In this document: positions 9,117 through 17,206 of the stretch, piece by piece
Layout: every line of letters begins with the position of its first letter
Position numbering within the stretch: the stretch's first letter is position 1
From: Catalimonadaceae bacterium JC749
GTDB lineage: Bacteria > Bacteroidota > Bacteroidia > Cytophagales > Cyclobacteriaceae
DNA: 64,000 nt
Assembly: GCA_021730635.1 (NCBI GenBank)
Contig: JAJNNC010000002.1
Location: 496,001-560,000 of the forward strand
Reading direction: 5' to 3'
Program-made: the position numbers and the translations under genes
Notes under the pieces: generated by a model
What the model saw: only the letters and a program-made list of their open reading frames with translations
Database searches by the model: none
Told to the model about the DNA's origin: nothing

Positions 9117-9665
9117 ATGGAAAATGCAACGGCACAAAAGACAAAATGGGTAATTGATCCTATGCACTCAGAGATTCAGTTCAAAGTAAAACATCTGGTT
9201 ATTTCTACTGTCACTGGTAATTTTTATAAGTTCGACGCTGAGGTATACACAACCGGAGAAGACTTTTCTGATGCTCAGGTTTCTTTCAGCGCAGATGTTA
9301 ATAGTATTTCTACTAATAACGAACAACGGGATGCGCATTTAAAATCAGATGATTTTTTCAATGCTGAAACATACCCCAAAATGACTTTCAAATCTACAGA
9401 AGTTAAAAAAGTAGGAGAGGGTGCTTATAAGCTGATAGGCGATTTAACCATTCGGGATATCACCAAACCTGTCGCGTTGGATGTGGAGTATGGAGGATCT
9501 GCCAAAGACGGGTATGGAAACACCAAGGCGGGCTTTGAGGCTACCGGCACCATCAACAGAAAAGAATTTGGTTTACGATGGAATGGCGTAACAGAAGCCG
9601 GTAGTGTAGTAGTGAGCGATCAAGTGAAAATCATCGCTAGCATACAATTCGCTAAGCAGCAATAA
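9117..9665 (+). CDS. YceI family lipocalin-like protein
   Basis: A 182-residue YceI-domain protein. It opens with KWVIDPMHSEIQFKVKHLVI, with FFNAETYPKMTFKSTEVKK and GDLTIRDITKPVALDVEY further on, all hallmark YceI segments. YceI proteins are beta-barrels that bind long polyprenoid or amphiphilic ligands. No signal peptide is visible, so this copy looks cytoplasmic, unlike the exported E. coli protein. It is paired with a MarR regulator and a shared operator motif, suggesting induction by a small hydrophobic compound or stress. The physiological ligand is not known. Confidence 0.93.
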   Translation: MENATAQKTKWVIDPMHSEIQFKVKHLVISTVTGNFYKFDAEVYTTGEDFSDAQVSFSADVNSISTNNEQRDAHLKSDDFFNAETYPKMTFKSTEVKKVGEGAYKLIGDLTIRDITKPVALDVEYGGSAKDGYGNTKAGFEATGTINRKEFGLRWNGVTEAGSVVVSDQVKIIASIQFAKQQ

Positions 9666-9694
9666 ACTTTCTTATCACGTAATCTATATAGTAC

Positions 9695-9750
9695 GTTCAG
9701 GTAAATCTTTTGGCTCGCGGGAGTCAGAGAAATACCTGAACTTTTTTTTT
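9695..9750 (+). terminator. Terminator after yceI
   Basis: GTTCAGGTA (9695-9703) pairs with TACCTGAAC (9733-9741) and is followed by nine T residues, 30 nt after the yceI stop. The loop is long (29 nt). Confidence 0.75.
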
Positions 9751-9898
9751 CAACTTTTCTCTTATCCTATCTCTACTGCAGGGTTTCTCCACTGTACTTT
9801 CTAGCTTAATCAGCTAATAGTAGAAGACCGGGTGTTTCCAATAAATACTTTTGTAATAGCATTGTATCAAAAAAGTACTATTAAAAATGATAACAAAA

Positions 9899-9927
9899 AA
9901 AAAGTGAACCCATGGGGCTCACTTTTT
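9899..9927. terminator. Symmetric hairpin, possible bidirectional terminator
   Basis: AAAAAGTGA (9899-9907) pairs with TCACTTTTT (9919-9927) around a CCC/GGG inner stem. A-rich and T-rich flanks give a U-tract on either strand. No gene ends near it, so it may be a leftover terminator or the end of a small untranslated RNA (inference). Confidence 0.5.
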
Positions 9928-10526
9928 CCACTACTAATACAACAACCTAAAACTACTCAATCAAAATTTTAATTTCTTTATATATATAATATGTGAAATT
10001 TCTTACTTTACTAAGTACTCAAGGTACAAGACGATAATATGCTAATCAAGGTTACATATTTTTGTAAAAAAAGCAATAAGTTTTTCTAAACATTGAAAAT
10101 AACTAAATTTATCTGCTTTCATCCTGTAAACCATCGAGTCATTAAGATAACAAACATTATCTGGAGGCAATATTGTGAATTTAATCACTAAATGCAACTT
10201 TGCTGCAAAATTTTTTAATGTAAATATCAAATAATTAGAAATTATATATTTAATTATTAAAGAAGCTAAAAATTTTTTATCTCTAAATTACTCTGATTCA
10301 AACTTTTCTGATGTGGAAAAAATAGGTTAAATACCGATATTAACACTTTCTTTATAAACGCCAGGAATTACAGTTGCTAAGTTCCGTTTGAATAATTTAG
10401 TTCCTCTGTTTTTAGTTCTTTTCCGATATTTCTAACCGTAAGATATCTTTTCAAATAATATGTATTTAAGGATTTTTCATGTGCTATTGTTTGTTACATT
10501 TGCAGAAATCCAAAAAACTATTCCTA
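9928..10526. other. AT-rich intergenic stretch
   Basis: About 600 bp of AT-rich DNA with no convincing gene. A minus-strand frame of about 62 codons at 10042-10230 has no family resemblance and no context. The only recognisable element is a TACATTTG -7-like box at 10495-10502, which may drive the small lipoprotein gene and cmk. Confidence 0.5.
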
Positions 10527-10658
10527 TTGCGTAGAAGTAAGTTGTTTGTTATTGAATTATTGGTAATTGTTGTACTGATGGCAGGATGTGCTACCAGTCA
10601 TAAAGCACGAAAACTACCAAAAAGAGGTCCTATTCCTTGTCCGGTGAAAGACTGTTAA
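10527..10658 (+). CDS. Very small lipoprotein, coupled to cmk
   Basis: A 43-codon gene starting at TTG 10527. The N terminus reads MRRSKLFVIELLVIVVLM followed by AGC, a basic stretch, hydrophobic core and lipobox with the acylated Cys at residue 21. The mature part is only 23 residues, basic, and ends in KRGPIPCPVKDC with two more Cys. The frame extends to an ATG at 10479 (59 codons), but a TACATTTG promoter-like box at 10495-10502 lies inside that extension, and the lipoprotein signal fits the shorter form. The stop codon is 1 nt before the cmk ATG, suggesting translational coupling. I recall similar short Cys-rich C termini in other Cytophagales, but this needs a search. Function unknown. 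Confidence 0.6.
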   Translation: MRRSKLFVIELLVIVVLMAGCATSHKARKLPKRGPIPCPVKDC

Positions 10659-10659
10659 T

Positions 10660-11346
10660 ATGTCCAAAGATATTATCATTGCCATAGACGGTTTTTCAGG
10701 TTGCGGTAAAAGCTCAACGGCCAAGGCAGTAGCGCATGCCCTGGGTTATACCTATTTAGATTCTGGTGCTATGTATAGGGCAGTTACGCTATATTTTATC
10801 CGTCATCAAGTGGATCTCCAGGATGAAAAACTAATACAAAATGCTTTAGATCATATTCATATCACCTTCTCTCCTCAAAAAAGCGGGCAAGGAAATGATA
10901 CTTATCTGAATGGTGAAAATGTGGAAGAAGAAATACGGCAGATGCCTGTTTCCCAAAAGGTTAGTCAGGTAAGCGCTATCCCAGCCGTGAGGAGTGCAAT
11001 GGTGGCACAACAACGCCAGTTAGGAGCAGCGAAGAGGGTCGTTATGGATGGGCGTGATATAGGAACTAATGTTTTTCCTCAAGCCGAGTTAAAAATCTTC
11101 ATGACGGCCAATGCCGGCATTCGGGCACAAAGACGTCAAAAAGAGTTATTGGAGCAGGGAACAAAGGTGGGCTTGATCGATATTACCAGAAATCTGGAAG
11201 AACGGGATATCATAGATTCAACCCGACACGAAAATCCGTTAAAAAAAGCAGCGGATGCTGTGGAAATAGATACTTCTTACCTGAAATTCCAGGAACAGGT
11301 AGATAAGGTATTGGAAATGGCTCGAAATATTATTTTTCAAGCGTAA
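10660..11346 (+). CDS. cmk: Cytidylate kinase
   Basis: Phosphorylates CMP and dCMP to the diphosphates with ATP in the cytoplasm. The 228-residue length is normal. The P-loop is IAIDGFSGCGKSSTAKAVA (about residues 6-24), followed by the Cmk signature YLDSGAMYRAVT. VVMDGRDIGTNVFPQA and the Arg-rich lid RAQRRQKELLEQG complete the family pattern. It follows the tiny lipoprotein gene by 1 nt and precedes ispH, an order seen in other Bacteroidota. An ispH promoter appears to overlap the region just after its stop. Confidence 0.97.
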   Translation: MSKDIIIAIDGFSGCGKSSTAKAVAHALGYTYLDSGAMYRAVTLYFIRHQVDLQDEKLIQNALDHIHITFSPQKSGQGNDTYLNGENVEEEIRQMPVSQKVSQVSAIPAVRSAMVAQQRQLGAAKRVVMDGRDIGTNVFPQAELKIFMTANAGIRAQRRQKELLEQGTKVGLIDITRNLEERDIIDSTRHENPLKKAADAVEIDTSYLKFQEQVDKVLEMARNIIFQA

Positions 11347-11353
11347 GAGCGCA

Positions 11354-11361
11354 TATATTTG
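11354..11361 (+). promoter_or_regulatory. Candidate -7 box for ispH
   Basis: TATATTTG fits the Bacteroidota -7 consensus TAnnTTTG and lies 27 nt before the ispH ATG. No clear TTG is found at the ideal -33 distance; only a T-rich stretch is present. Confidence 0.4.
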
Positions 11362-11388
11362 TACCGATTTTTAAAGTAAAACTTTCCT

Positions 11389-12282
11389 ATGGAAGTTACG
11401 ATAGATCAGAATTCAGGATATTGCTTTGGTGTGGAGTTTGCCATTCAGATGGCTGAAGATGAAATGGAAAGCGGGGAGACGCTCTTTTGTCTGGGTGATA
11501 TTGTGCACAACGATATGGAAGTTAAGCGTCTGCATGCCAAAGGCTTACGTATAATCACACGGGAAGATTTACTCCATCTCAAAGACTGTAAAGTATTGAT
11601 CCGTGCCCATGGAGAACCACCAGAGACTTATCAAATCGCTTCTCAGAATAATATAGAACTGGTAGATGCTTCTTGCCCGGTTGTATTAAAACTTCAGAAT
11701 AGGGTTAAAAATGCATTTGATGTCATGGAGGCATCGGAAGGCCAGATTGTGATCTATGGACAACCCGGACATGCCGAAGTCATCGGGCTTACCGGCCAGA
11801 CCAAAGGTAAAGCTATCATTATCATGCATGATGAAGACCTTGAGAGGATCGACTTCACCAAGCCTGTCACCCTGTTCAGCCAGACAACCAAGAGTACTCA
11901 GGGATTTTATCGCATGAAGGCTATGATTGAAGAGCGCATGAAAGCGACTCAACAGGATTTCCAAACAATAAACTTCAATGCTAATGATAGTATCTGCCGT
12001 CAGGTATCTAACCGGGAACCTCAGTTGAAAAAATTCGCCCAGGAGCAAGATATTATTATTTTTGTGAGTAGTAAGAAAAGCTCGAACGGCAAAGCATTAT
12101 TTAGTGTTTGTAAAGCAGAGAACGAACAGAGTTACTTTATCACGAATGAGGAAGAACTGGTGCCTGATTGGTTCGAAGGAACCTCTAAGGTGGGTGTGTG
12201 CGGCGCTACTTCCACTCCTATGTGGTTGATGAAAAATGTGGCTGATGCCATTCGGCTGATTGGTGAAAGTTGCGCTGCCTGA
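11389..12282 (+). CDS. ispH: 4-hydroxy-3-methylbut-2-enyl diphosphate reductase
   Basis: Last enzyme of the MEP isoprenoid pathway; it reduces HMBPP to IPP and DMAPP with a [4Fe-4S] cluster. The 297-residue protein has the three cluster Cys in SGYCFGVEFA (near residue 12), DASCPVVLKL and NDSICRQVSNRE. HGEPPETY and the GQPGHAEVIGLTGQ loop carry substrate-contacting residues, and CGATSTPMW closes the family pattern. It lies downstream of cmk, probably with its own promoter. Confidence 0.97.
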   Translation: MEVTIDQNSGYCFGVEFAIQMAEDEMESGETLFCLGDIVHNDMEVKRLHAKGLRIITREDLLHLKDCKVLIRAHGEPPETYQIASQNNIELVDASCPVVLKLQNRVKNAFDVMEASEGQIVIYGQPGHAEVIGLTGQTKGKAIIIMHDEDLERIDFTKPVTLFSQTTKSTQGFYRMKAMIEERMKATQQDFQTINFNANDSICRQVSNREPQLKKFAQEQDIIIFVSSKKSSNGKALFSVCKAENEQSYFITNEEELVPDWFEGTSKVGVCGATSTPMWLMKNVADAIRLIGESCAA

Positions 12283-12382
12283 CAGCCGGTAACAGACTGT
12301 CATTTTATTCCAGAGGACAGATACAACCGATCAGGCTATGATAAGTTGATTCAATTTTATAAGGTTATTATCTTATTTTGAT

Positions 12383-12390
12383 TATTTTTG
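12383..12390 (+). promoter_or_regulatory. Candidate -7 box for the nqr operon
   Basis: TATTTTTG, followed by C, matches TAnnTTTG and would place transcription start near 12397, about 40 nt before nqrA. The -33 element is not clear. Confidence 0.35.
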
Positions 12391-12435
12391 CAGCGATTTT
12401 AACGAATTAGAAAACAAGTGTAATTTTCATAGTAC

Positions 12436-13800
12436 ATGTCTCAGCACATCAAACTCAAAAAGGGATTTGATATACACCTAGCCGGAAAAGCAGAAAAAAT
12501 CCTAGCCAACCCTGTTCAGTCCGAAACCTTCGCCCTAAAACCTACTGACTTTCTTGGATTCCAAAGACCAAAGGTTCCTGTAAAGGAAGGTGACGTTGTG
12601 AAAGCGGGCACGCCCATTCTTTTTGATAAGAAACTGGAATCGGTGATGTATTGCGCGCCTGTCAGCGGTGAAGTGATAGAAGTTAAAAGAGGGGATAAAA
12701 GGAAACTGCTGGAGATTAAGATTCTGGCAGATAAGACCATTGAATATGAGAAATTCAAAGAGTATTCCTCTTCTGAATTGCCTTCAATGAGCCGGGAAGT
12801 AGCGCAGGAGGTGATGCTTAAAAGTGGTGTGTGGCCTCAGATCATCCAAAGACCTTTCGGTATTACGGCTGATCCGGCAGATACGCCTAAATCTATCTTC
12901 GTGTCAACCTTTGATACCCATCCATTGGCACCCAGCTACGACTTCCTGCTAAAAAACCAGGCTAATTTCTTTGCGGCAGGAGTGGAAATTCTAAAAAAGT
13001 TTACCAGTGGTAAGGTGCATCTTGGCATAGATGCCAACGCTGAAGTATCCCCTATTTTCTCCGGTGTCAAAGGGGTGCAGACGAATAAATTTTCCGGTCC
13101 TCATCCGGCAGGCAATGTAGGGGTGCATATCCATCATATAGATCCCGTGAACAAAGGAGATATTGTCTGGACCGTTTCGCCCTATGGCGTGGCTCAGATT
13201 GGAAAGCTCTTTTTAAAAGGAGTTTATGACGCTTCCAAAATTATCGCGCTTACAGGATCTGAAGTTGAAAAACCACAGTATTATCAAACTTATACGGGAG
13301 CTTGTATTGATAAGATCGTAGAGGGAAAGCTTAAGCAGGAACATGTGCGGTTTATTTCCGGTAATGTGCTGACCGGCGAAAAAATATCAAGAGAAGGGTA
13401 TATGGGCTTTTATCACCATCAACTCACGGTGATCCCTGAAGGAGATTATTATGAGTTTCTGGGCTGGATCAAACCTACTACCAAAAAATTAAGTTTTCAC
13501 AGGGCGTTCGGTTTGCTTTCCTTTTTGAACCCAAAAAAAGAATATGTGTTAGATAGTAATACGAGAGGAGAGGAAAGAGCTTTCGTCCAAACTGGCATTT
13601 TCGAGAAAGTAACCCCCATGGATGTATTGCCGGAATATCTACTCAAAGCTATAATGGCAGAGGACTACGATGAAATGGAGTCATTGGGTATCTTTGAGGT
13701 CATAGAAGAAGACCTTGCCCTGTGCGAGTTTATCGATGTATCCAAACATGATATACAGGGAATTTTAAGAAGCGGAATCAATTTAATAAGATTTAGTTAA
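12436..13800 (+). CDS. nqrA: Na+-translocating NADH:quinone reductase subunit A
   Basis: Peripheral cytoplasmic subunit of the Na+-NQR complex, which couples NADH oxidation and quinone reduction to Na+ export. The 454-residue length is usual. Family segments include KLKKGFDIHLAGKAEK, the biotinyl-lipoyl-like VKEGDVVKAGTPILFDKK, the FGITADPADTPKSIFVSTFDTHPLAP stretch and GPHPAGNVGVHIHHIDPV. It is first in an operon with nqrB 9 nt after its stop. Confidence 0.97.
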   Translation: MSQHIKLKKGFDIHLAGKAEKILANPVQSETFALKPTDFLGFQRPKVPVKEGDVVKAGTPILFDKKLESVMYCAPVSGEVIEVKRGDKRKLLEIKILADKTIEYEKFKEYSSSELPSMSREVAQEVMLKSGVWPQIIQRPFGITADPADTPKSIFVSTFDTHPLAPSYDFLLKNQANFFAAGVEILKKFTSGKVHLGIDANAEVSPIFSGVKGVQTNKFSGPHPAGNVGVHIHHIDPVNKGDIVWTVSPYGVAQIGKLFLKGVYDASKIIALTGSEVEKPQYYQTYTGACIDKIVEGKLKQEHVRFISGNVLTGEKISREGYMGFYHHQLTVIPEGDYYEFLGWIKPTTKKLSFHRAFGLLSFLNPKKEYVLDSNTRGEERAFVQTGIFEKVTPMDVLPEYLLKAIMAEDYDEMESLGIFEVIEEDLALCEFIDVSKHDIQGILRSGINLIRFS

Positions 13801-13809
13801 TGTAAAATT

Positions 13810-15003
13810 ATGCGTGCTTTAAGGAAAATTCTTGATAAGCAAAAACCTCTTTTTCAGAAAGGAGGCAAATTTGAAAAATTTTACTATCTGTATGAGGCCA
13901 ACGAAACCTTTCTCTTTACCCCCAACCATACTACGGGTATAAAAGGTACGCATGTCAAAGATGCTATTGACCTGAAACGGATGATGATGACGGTAGTCAT
14001 AGCCCTAATTCCTCCTCTGCTTTTTGGTATTTTCAATGTGGGGCATATGCACTACATAGCTACCGGACAGGAAGCTGACTTTTGGGAGAAAGTGTTGCTC
14101 GGCCTGCAGGTCGTTTTGCCAGTTGTCATTGTTTCTTATGCAGCAGGTGGACTGGTAGAAGTTATTTTTGCCATTATCAGAAAGCACCCTATCAATGAGG
14201 GATTTCTGGTGACCGGTATGTTGATTCCGCTCATTATGCCACCAACCATCCCGCTGTGGCAGGTAGCACTGGCTACAGTCTTTGCCGTAGTGATTGCCAA
14301 AGAGGTTTTCGGTGGCACAGGGATGAATATTCTGAATGTAGCCATGACAGCCCGGGCTTTCCTCTATTTTGCTTATCCTACAGATATGTCGGGTGATGTT
14401 TGGTATTACCTGGGCGGTCAGCAGTATGCCGATGGATTTACCAGTGCTACCGCTTTAGGAATAGCAGCTGAAACAACGGTTACAGATGGGGTACAGCCAG
14501 TAGTAGCCACTCTGGCTTCTACTAACAACGGTATGTTTGAGTTTTGGAATATGTTTATAGGGCTCATTCCTGGTTCTATTGGTGAAACATCTACTTTAAT
14601 GTCGCTGATAGGAGCTGTTATCTTGATTGTGACGGGTGTGGGAAGCTGGAGAATTATTGTCAGTGTATTTTTAGGGGCTCTGGCCATGGGTTATATCATG
14701 AACCTGTCGGATGCTAACGAATATCTAAGTATGCCGGCTTATTATCATTGGGCAATGGGAGGTCTGGCATTTGGAGCCGTGTATATGGCTACTGACCCGG
14801 TATCTGCTGCTCACACGGAGCCGGGAAAGTGGGTTTATGGTGCCTTAATAGGAATTATTACTGTCATCATCAGAGTACTGAACCCTGCGTACCCGGAAGG
14901 GATTATGCTGGCGGTTCTTTTTATGAACGTGTTCGCCCCTCTGATTGATTATTTTGTCATTCAAGCAAACAAAAAAAGGAGATTACAACGTGCGACAGTC
15001 TAA
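13810..15003 (+). CDS. nqrB: Na+-translocating NADH:quinone reductase subunit B
   Basis: Membrane subunit of Na+-NQR that normally carries covalent FMN and part of the Na+ channel. The 397 residues contain a soluble N terminus and about ten hydrophobic segments. NEGFLVTGMLIPLIMPP, FGGTGMNILNVAMTARAFLYFAYP and YMATDPVSAAHTEPGKW are family hallmarks. The FMN attachment site reads DGFTSAT (residues 208-214): Thr214 is present, but the usual Gly of the [ST]GA[ST] motif is Ser212 (AGT). The last 14 nt overlap nqrC. I expect it to be functional, but the motif deserves a check. Confidence 0.96.
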   Translation: MRALRKILDKQKPLFQKGGKFEKFYYLYEANETFLFTPNHTTGIKGTHVKDAIDLKRMMMTVVIALIPPLLFGIFNVGHMHYIATGQEADFWEKVLLGLQVVLPVVIVSYAAGGLVEVIFAIIRKHPINEGFLVTGMLIPLIMPPTIPLWQVALATVFAVVIAKEVFGGTGMNILNVAMTARAFLYFAYPTDMSGDVWYYLGGQQYADGFTSATALGIAAETTVTDGVQPVVATLASTNNGMFEFWNMFIGLIPGSIGETSTLMSLIGAVILIVTGVGSWRIIVSVFLGALAMGYIMNLSDANEYLSMPAYYHWAMGGLAFGAVYMATDPVSAAHTEPGKWVYGALIGIITVIIRVLNPAYPEGIMLAVLFMNVFAPLIDYFVIQANKKRRLQRATV

Positions 15004-15766
15004 CACTTACATTATCGTCTTTTCCGCCATATTAACTATGATCTTAGGCGGATTGCTTTCTTTGGCCGCTATCGGATTGCGACCGATGCAAGATAAGCAG
15101 GTAGCGCTCGATACCCAGAAGAAAATACTGGGTGCTGTGATGAGTTTACAGCCTACCGATGATGTTCCTGCCATTTACAATGAGAGAATTAAGTCATTGG
15201 TGGTTGATATCAATGGAGAGGAAATCAAAGAGGTAGAAGGTAAGCCTGTCATAGCAGAAAATGTGAATATAGGCCAGCAGTTTAAGCTCGCACCTGAACA
15301 AAGGCTTTACCCGGTCTATAAATTTATGAGTAAAGAAAATCCTGATCAGGTAGAATCCTATATCCTGCCGGTATATGGTAATGGTTTGTGGGACAGAATC
15401 TGGGGCTATGTTGCGTTGAAAGAAGATCTGGAAACCCTTCAGGGTGCTGTCTTTGATCACGCCGCAGAAACACCAGGTCTTGGCGCACGCATTACAGATA
15501 TTGAGGTGCAGCAGCGTTTCCAGGATAAAAAAATCTATGATGATGTGGGCGAGTTGGTAGGTATTTCCATGATGAAAGGAGAAACGGGTGACCCCAGCAT
15601 CTACGGAGACAATGAAGTGGATGGTTTATCAGGAGCTACCATGACTGCCAAAGGGGTCAATCAGATGATTTACAATTATCTGACGTATTACCAGGCTTAC
15701 CTCAAAAAGGTCAGTGGTGGCAAAGAAGTTGAAAAACCAAATCTCGGACAAAATACTGATGTATAA
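14990..15766 (+). CDS. nqrC: Na+-translocating NADH:quinone reductase subunit C
   Basis: FMN-carrying periplasmic-facing subunit of Na+-NQR, here 258 residues with an N-terminal membrane anchor (about 5-30). The GTG at 14990 is chosen because it follows an AAAGGAG ribosome-binding site by about 7 nt and yields the usual N terminus (V/M)RQSNTYIIVFSAIL; it overlaps nqrB by 14 nt, suggesting coupling. The flavinylation motif is intact: DGLSGATMT, with FMN expected on Thr217. DHAAETPGLGARI is another conserved segment. An in-frame codon at 14945 would add 15 residues unlike the family. Confidence 0.95.
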   Translation: MRQSNTYIIVFSAILTMILGGLLSLAAIGLRPMQDKQVALDTQKKILGAVMSLQPTDDVPAIYNERIKSLVVDINGEEIKEVEGKPVIAENVNIGQQFKLAPEQRLYPVYKFMSKENPDQVESYILPVYGNGLWDRIWGYVALKEDLETLQGAVFDHAAETPGLGARITDIEVQQRFQDKKIYDDVGELVGISMMKGETGDPSIYGDNEVDGLSGATMTAKGVNQMIYNYLTYYQAYLKKVSGGKEVEKPNLGQNTDV

Positions 15767-15796
15767 TCTATTATAGGAAATTAAAATTTTTGTTGT

Positions 15797-16468
15797 ATGA
15801 GTACAGAAACAGTAGAAAAACCTGTTAAAACAAAAGAGCCAGCAGAACCTCTCTTGTCTAAGCGACGAAAAAAACTGGTTGCTGATCCTTTAAATGATGA
15901 CAATCCTGTTACTGTGCAGGTATTAGGTATTTGTTCAGCACTGGCCGTTACCACTCTTTTATCACCCACTTTGATTATGGCAGTGTCCGTAGTGTTTGTG
16001 GTAGTGTTCTCTAACCTGATCATATCCTTTATGAGGAATTTAATTCCTGGGCGTGTCAGAATTATCGTACAGTTAGCCGTTGTGGCTTCCCTGGTAACGC
16101 TGGTAGACCAGGTATTGAAAGCCTATTTTTATGATGCTTGGAAAGTGCTTTCTGTATTTGTCGGCCTGATTATCACTAATTGTATTGTAATGGGGCGGCT
16201 GGAAGCTTTTGCTATGGGGAATAGACCTTATGATTCAGTGCTTGATGGTTTGGGCAGTGGTTTTGGTTATGCTTGGGTAATCCTGGCGGTAGCCTTCTTC
16301 CGGGAATTGTTTGGTGCTGGCTCTATCTTCGGGTTTAAAGTGTTTGAGGCTGTAGGGATTGACAATTTTCAGGCTAATGGTTTGATGGTCAGCCCGGTAG
16401 GCGCTTTCATTATTTTAGGACTGATCATCTGGGTTCAGAGATCACGAACTGGTTACGTCGAACGATAA
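15797..16468 (+). CDS. nqrD: Na+-translocating NADH:quinone reductase subunit D
   Basis: Integral membrane subunit, 223 residues with six predicted spans. NPVTVQVLGICSALAVTT, DQVLKAYFYDAWKVLSVFVGLIITNCIVMGR (with the cluster Cys in NCIVMGR) and DGLGSGFGYAWVILAVAFFRELFGAGSIFG are diagnostic. NqrD and NqrE together bind an iron centre within the membrane. A polar N-terminal tail of about 35 residues precedes the first conserved segment. It begins 30 nt after nqrC. Confidence 0.96.
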   Translation: MSTETVEKPVKTKEPAEPLLSKRRKKLVADPLNDDNPVTVQVLGICSALAVTTLLSPTLIMAVSVVFVVVFSNLIISFMRNLIPGRVRIIVQLAVVASLVTLVDQVLKAYFYDAWKVLSVFVGLIITNCIVMGRLEAFAMGNRPYDSVLDGLGSGFGYAWVILAVAFFRELFGAGSIFGFKVFEAVGIDNFQANGLMVSPVGAFIILGLIIWVQRSRTGYVER

Positions 16469-16486
16469 CATAAAAATAATACTTCT

Positions 16487-17098
16487 ATGGAACTCATCAA
16501 CCTTGGCATTAAGTCCATTTTTATTGAAAATATGGTACTTGCCTATTTTCTGGGCATGTGCTCTTACTTGGCTGTATCCAAAAAAGTTTCCACCGCAACA
16601 GGGTTAGGAGTAGCTGTCATCTTTGTACTCACTATCACCGTTCCGCTGAATTGGTTTTTGTTGGAATTTATCCTCAACGAAGGTGCTTTGAGTTGGGCTG
16701 GAGAACAATTTGCTGCTGTTGACCTGAGTTTTCTCCGCTTTATCATGTTTATCGCGGTAATTGCCGCTATGGTGCAGTTAGTAGAAATGGTGATTGAGAA
16801 ATTTTCACCGGCTCTCTATGGAACGCTGGGAATTTTTCTTCCTTTGATTGCAGTAAACTGTGCTATTTTAGGTTCTTCACTCTTCATGGTACAAAGAGAT
16901 TACAGCTTTATAGAGGCTACTGTCTTTGGCTTCGCTTCGGGTGTTGGATGGTGTTTAGCCATCGTGGCGTTGGCTGCCATCCGTGAGCGTCTTAAGTATT
17001 CTAATGTTCCCGATGGATTGAAAGGATTGGGTATTACTATGCTGATCACAGGATTGATGGGAATAGCATTTCTTTCTTTCGTAGGAATAGCTGTTTAA
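16487..17098 (+). CDS. nqrE: Na+-translocating NADH:quinone reductase subunit E
   Basis: Integral membrane subunit, 203 residues with six predicted spans, homologous to NqrD in inverted topology. [22 protein letters not shown] and [16 protein letters not shown] hold the conserved Cys pair expected at the intramembrane iron site. [21 protein letters not shown] ends the family pattern. It is the last gene of the operon: a strong terminator follows 24 nt later, and no nqrF is present before the next unrelated gene. Confidence 0.96.
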   Translation: MELINLGIKSIFIENMVLAYFLGMCSYLAVSKKVSTATGLGVAVIFVLTITVPLNWFLLEFILNEGALSWAGEQFAAVDLSFLRFIMFIAVIAAMVQLVEMVIEKFSPALYGTLGIFLPLIAVNCAILGSSLFMVQRDYSFIEATVFGFASGVGWCLAIVALAAIRERLKYSNVPDGLKGLGITMLITGLMGIAFLSFVGIAV

Positions 17099-17122
17099 AG
17101 CAGTAAACAGTTGATTACTCGC

Positions 17123-17158
17123 AAAAGGTTTTACGCTGAGGTAAAACCTTTTTTATTT
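17123..17158 (+). terminator. Terminator closing the nqr operon
   Basis: AAAAGGTTTTAC (17123-17134) pairs perfectly with GTAAAACCTTTT (17141-17152) around a 6-nt loop, followed by a T-rich tail. It separates nqrE from the following gene. Confidence 0.88.
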
Positions 17159-17161
17159 TGG

Positions 17162-17169
17162 TAACTTTG
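17162..17169 (+). promoter_or_regulatory. Candidate -7 box for the DUF502 gene
   Basis: TAACTTTG matches TAnnTTTG directly after the nqr terminator and 37 nt before the next ATG. The -33 element is not obvious. Confidence 0.4.
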
Positions 17170-17206
17170 GTTAAGGTGATCTTAGTATAGCGTTAATCGT
17201 ATTGAT

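Noticed and set aside
10042..10230. Minus-strand frame of 62 codons in the AT-rich gap
   Set aside because: No start context, no recognisable motif, and no neighbouring gene on that strand.
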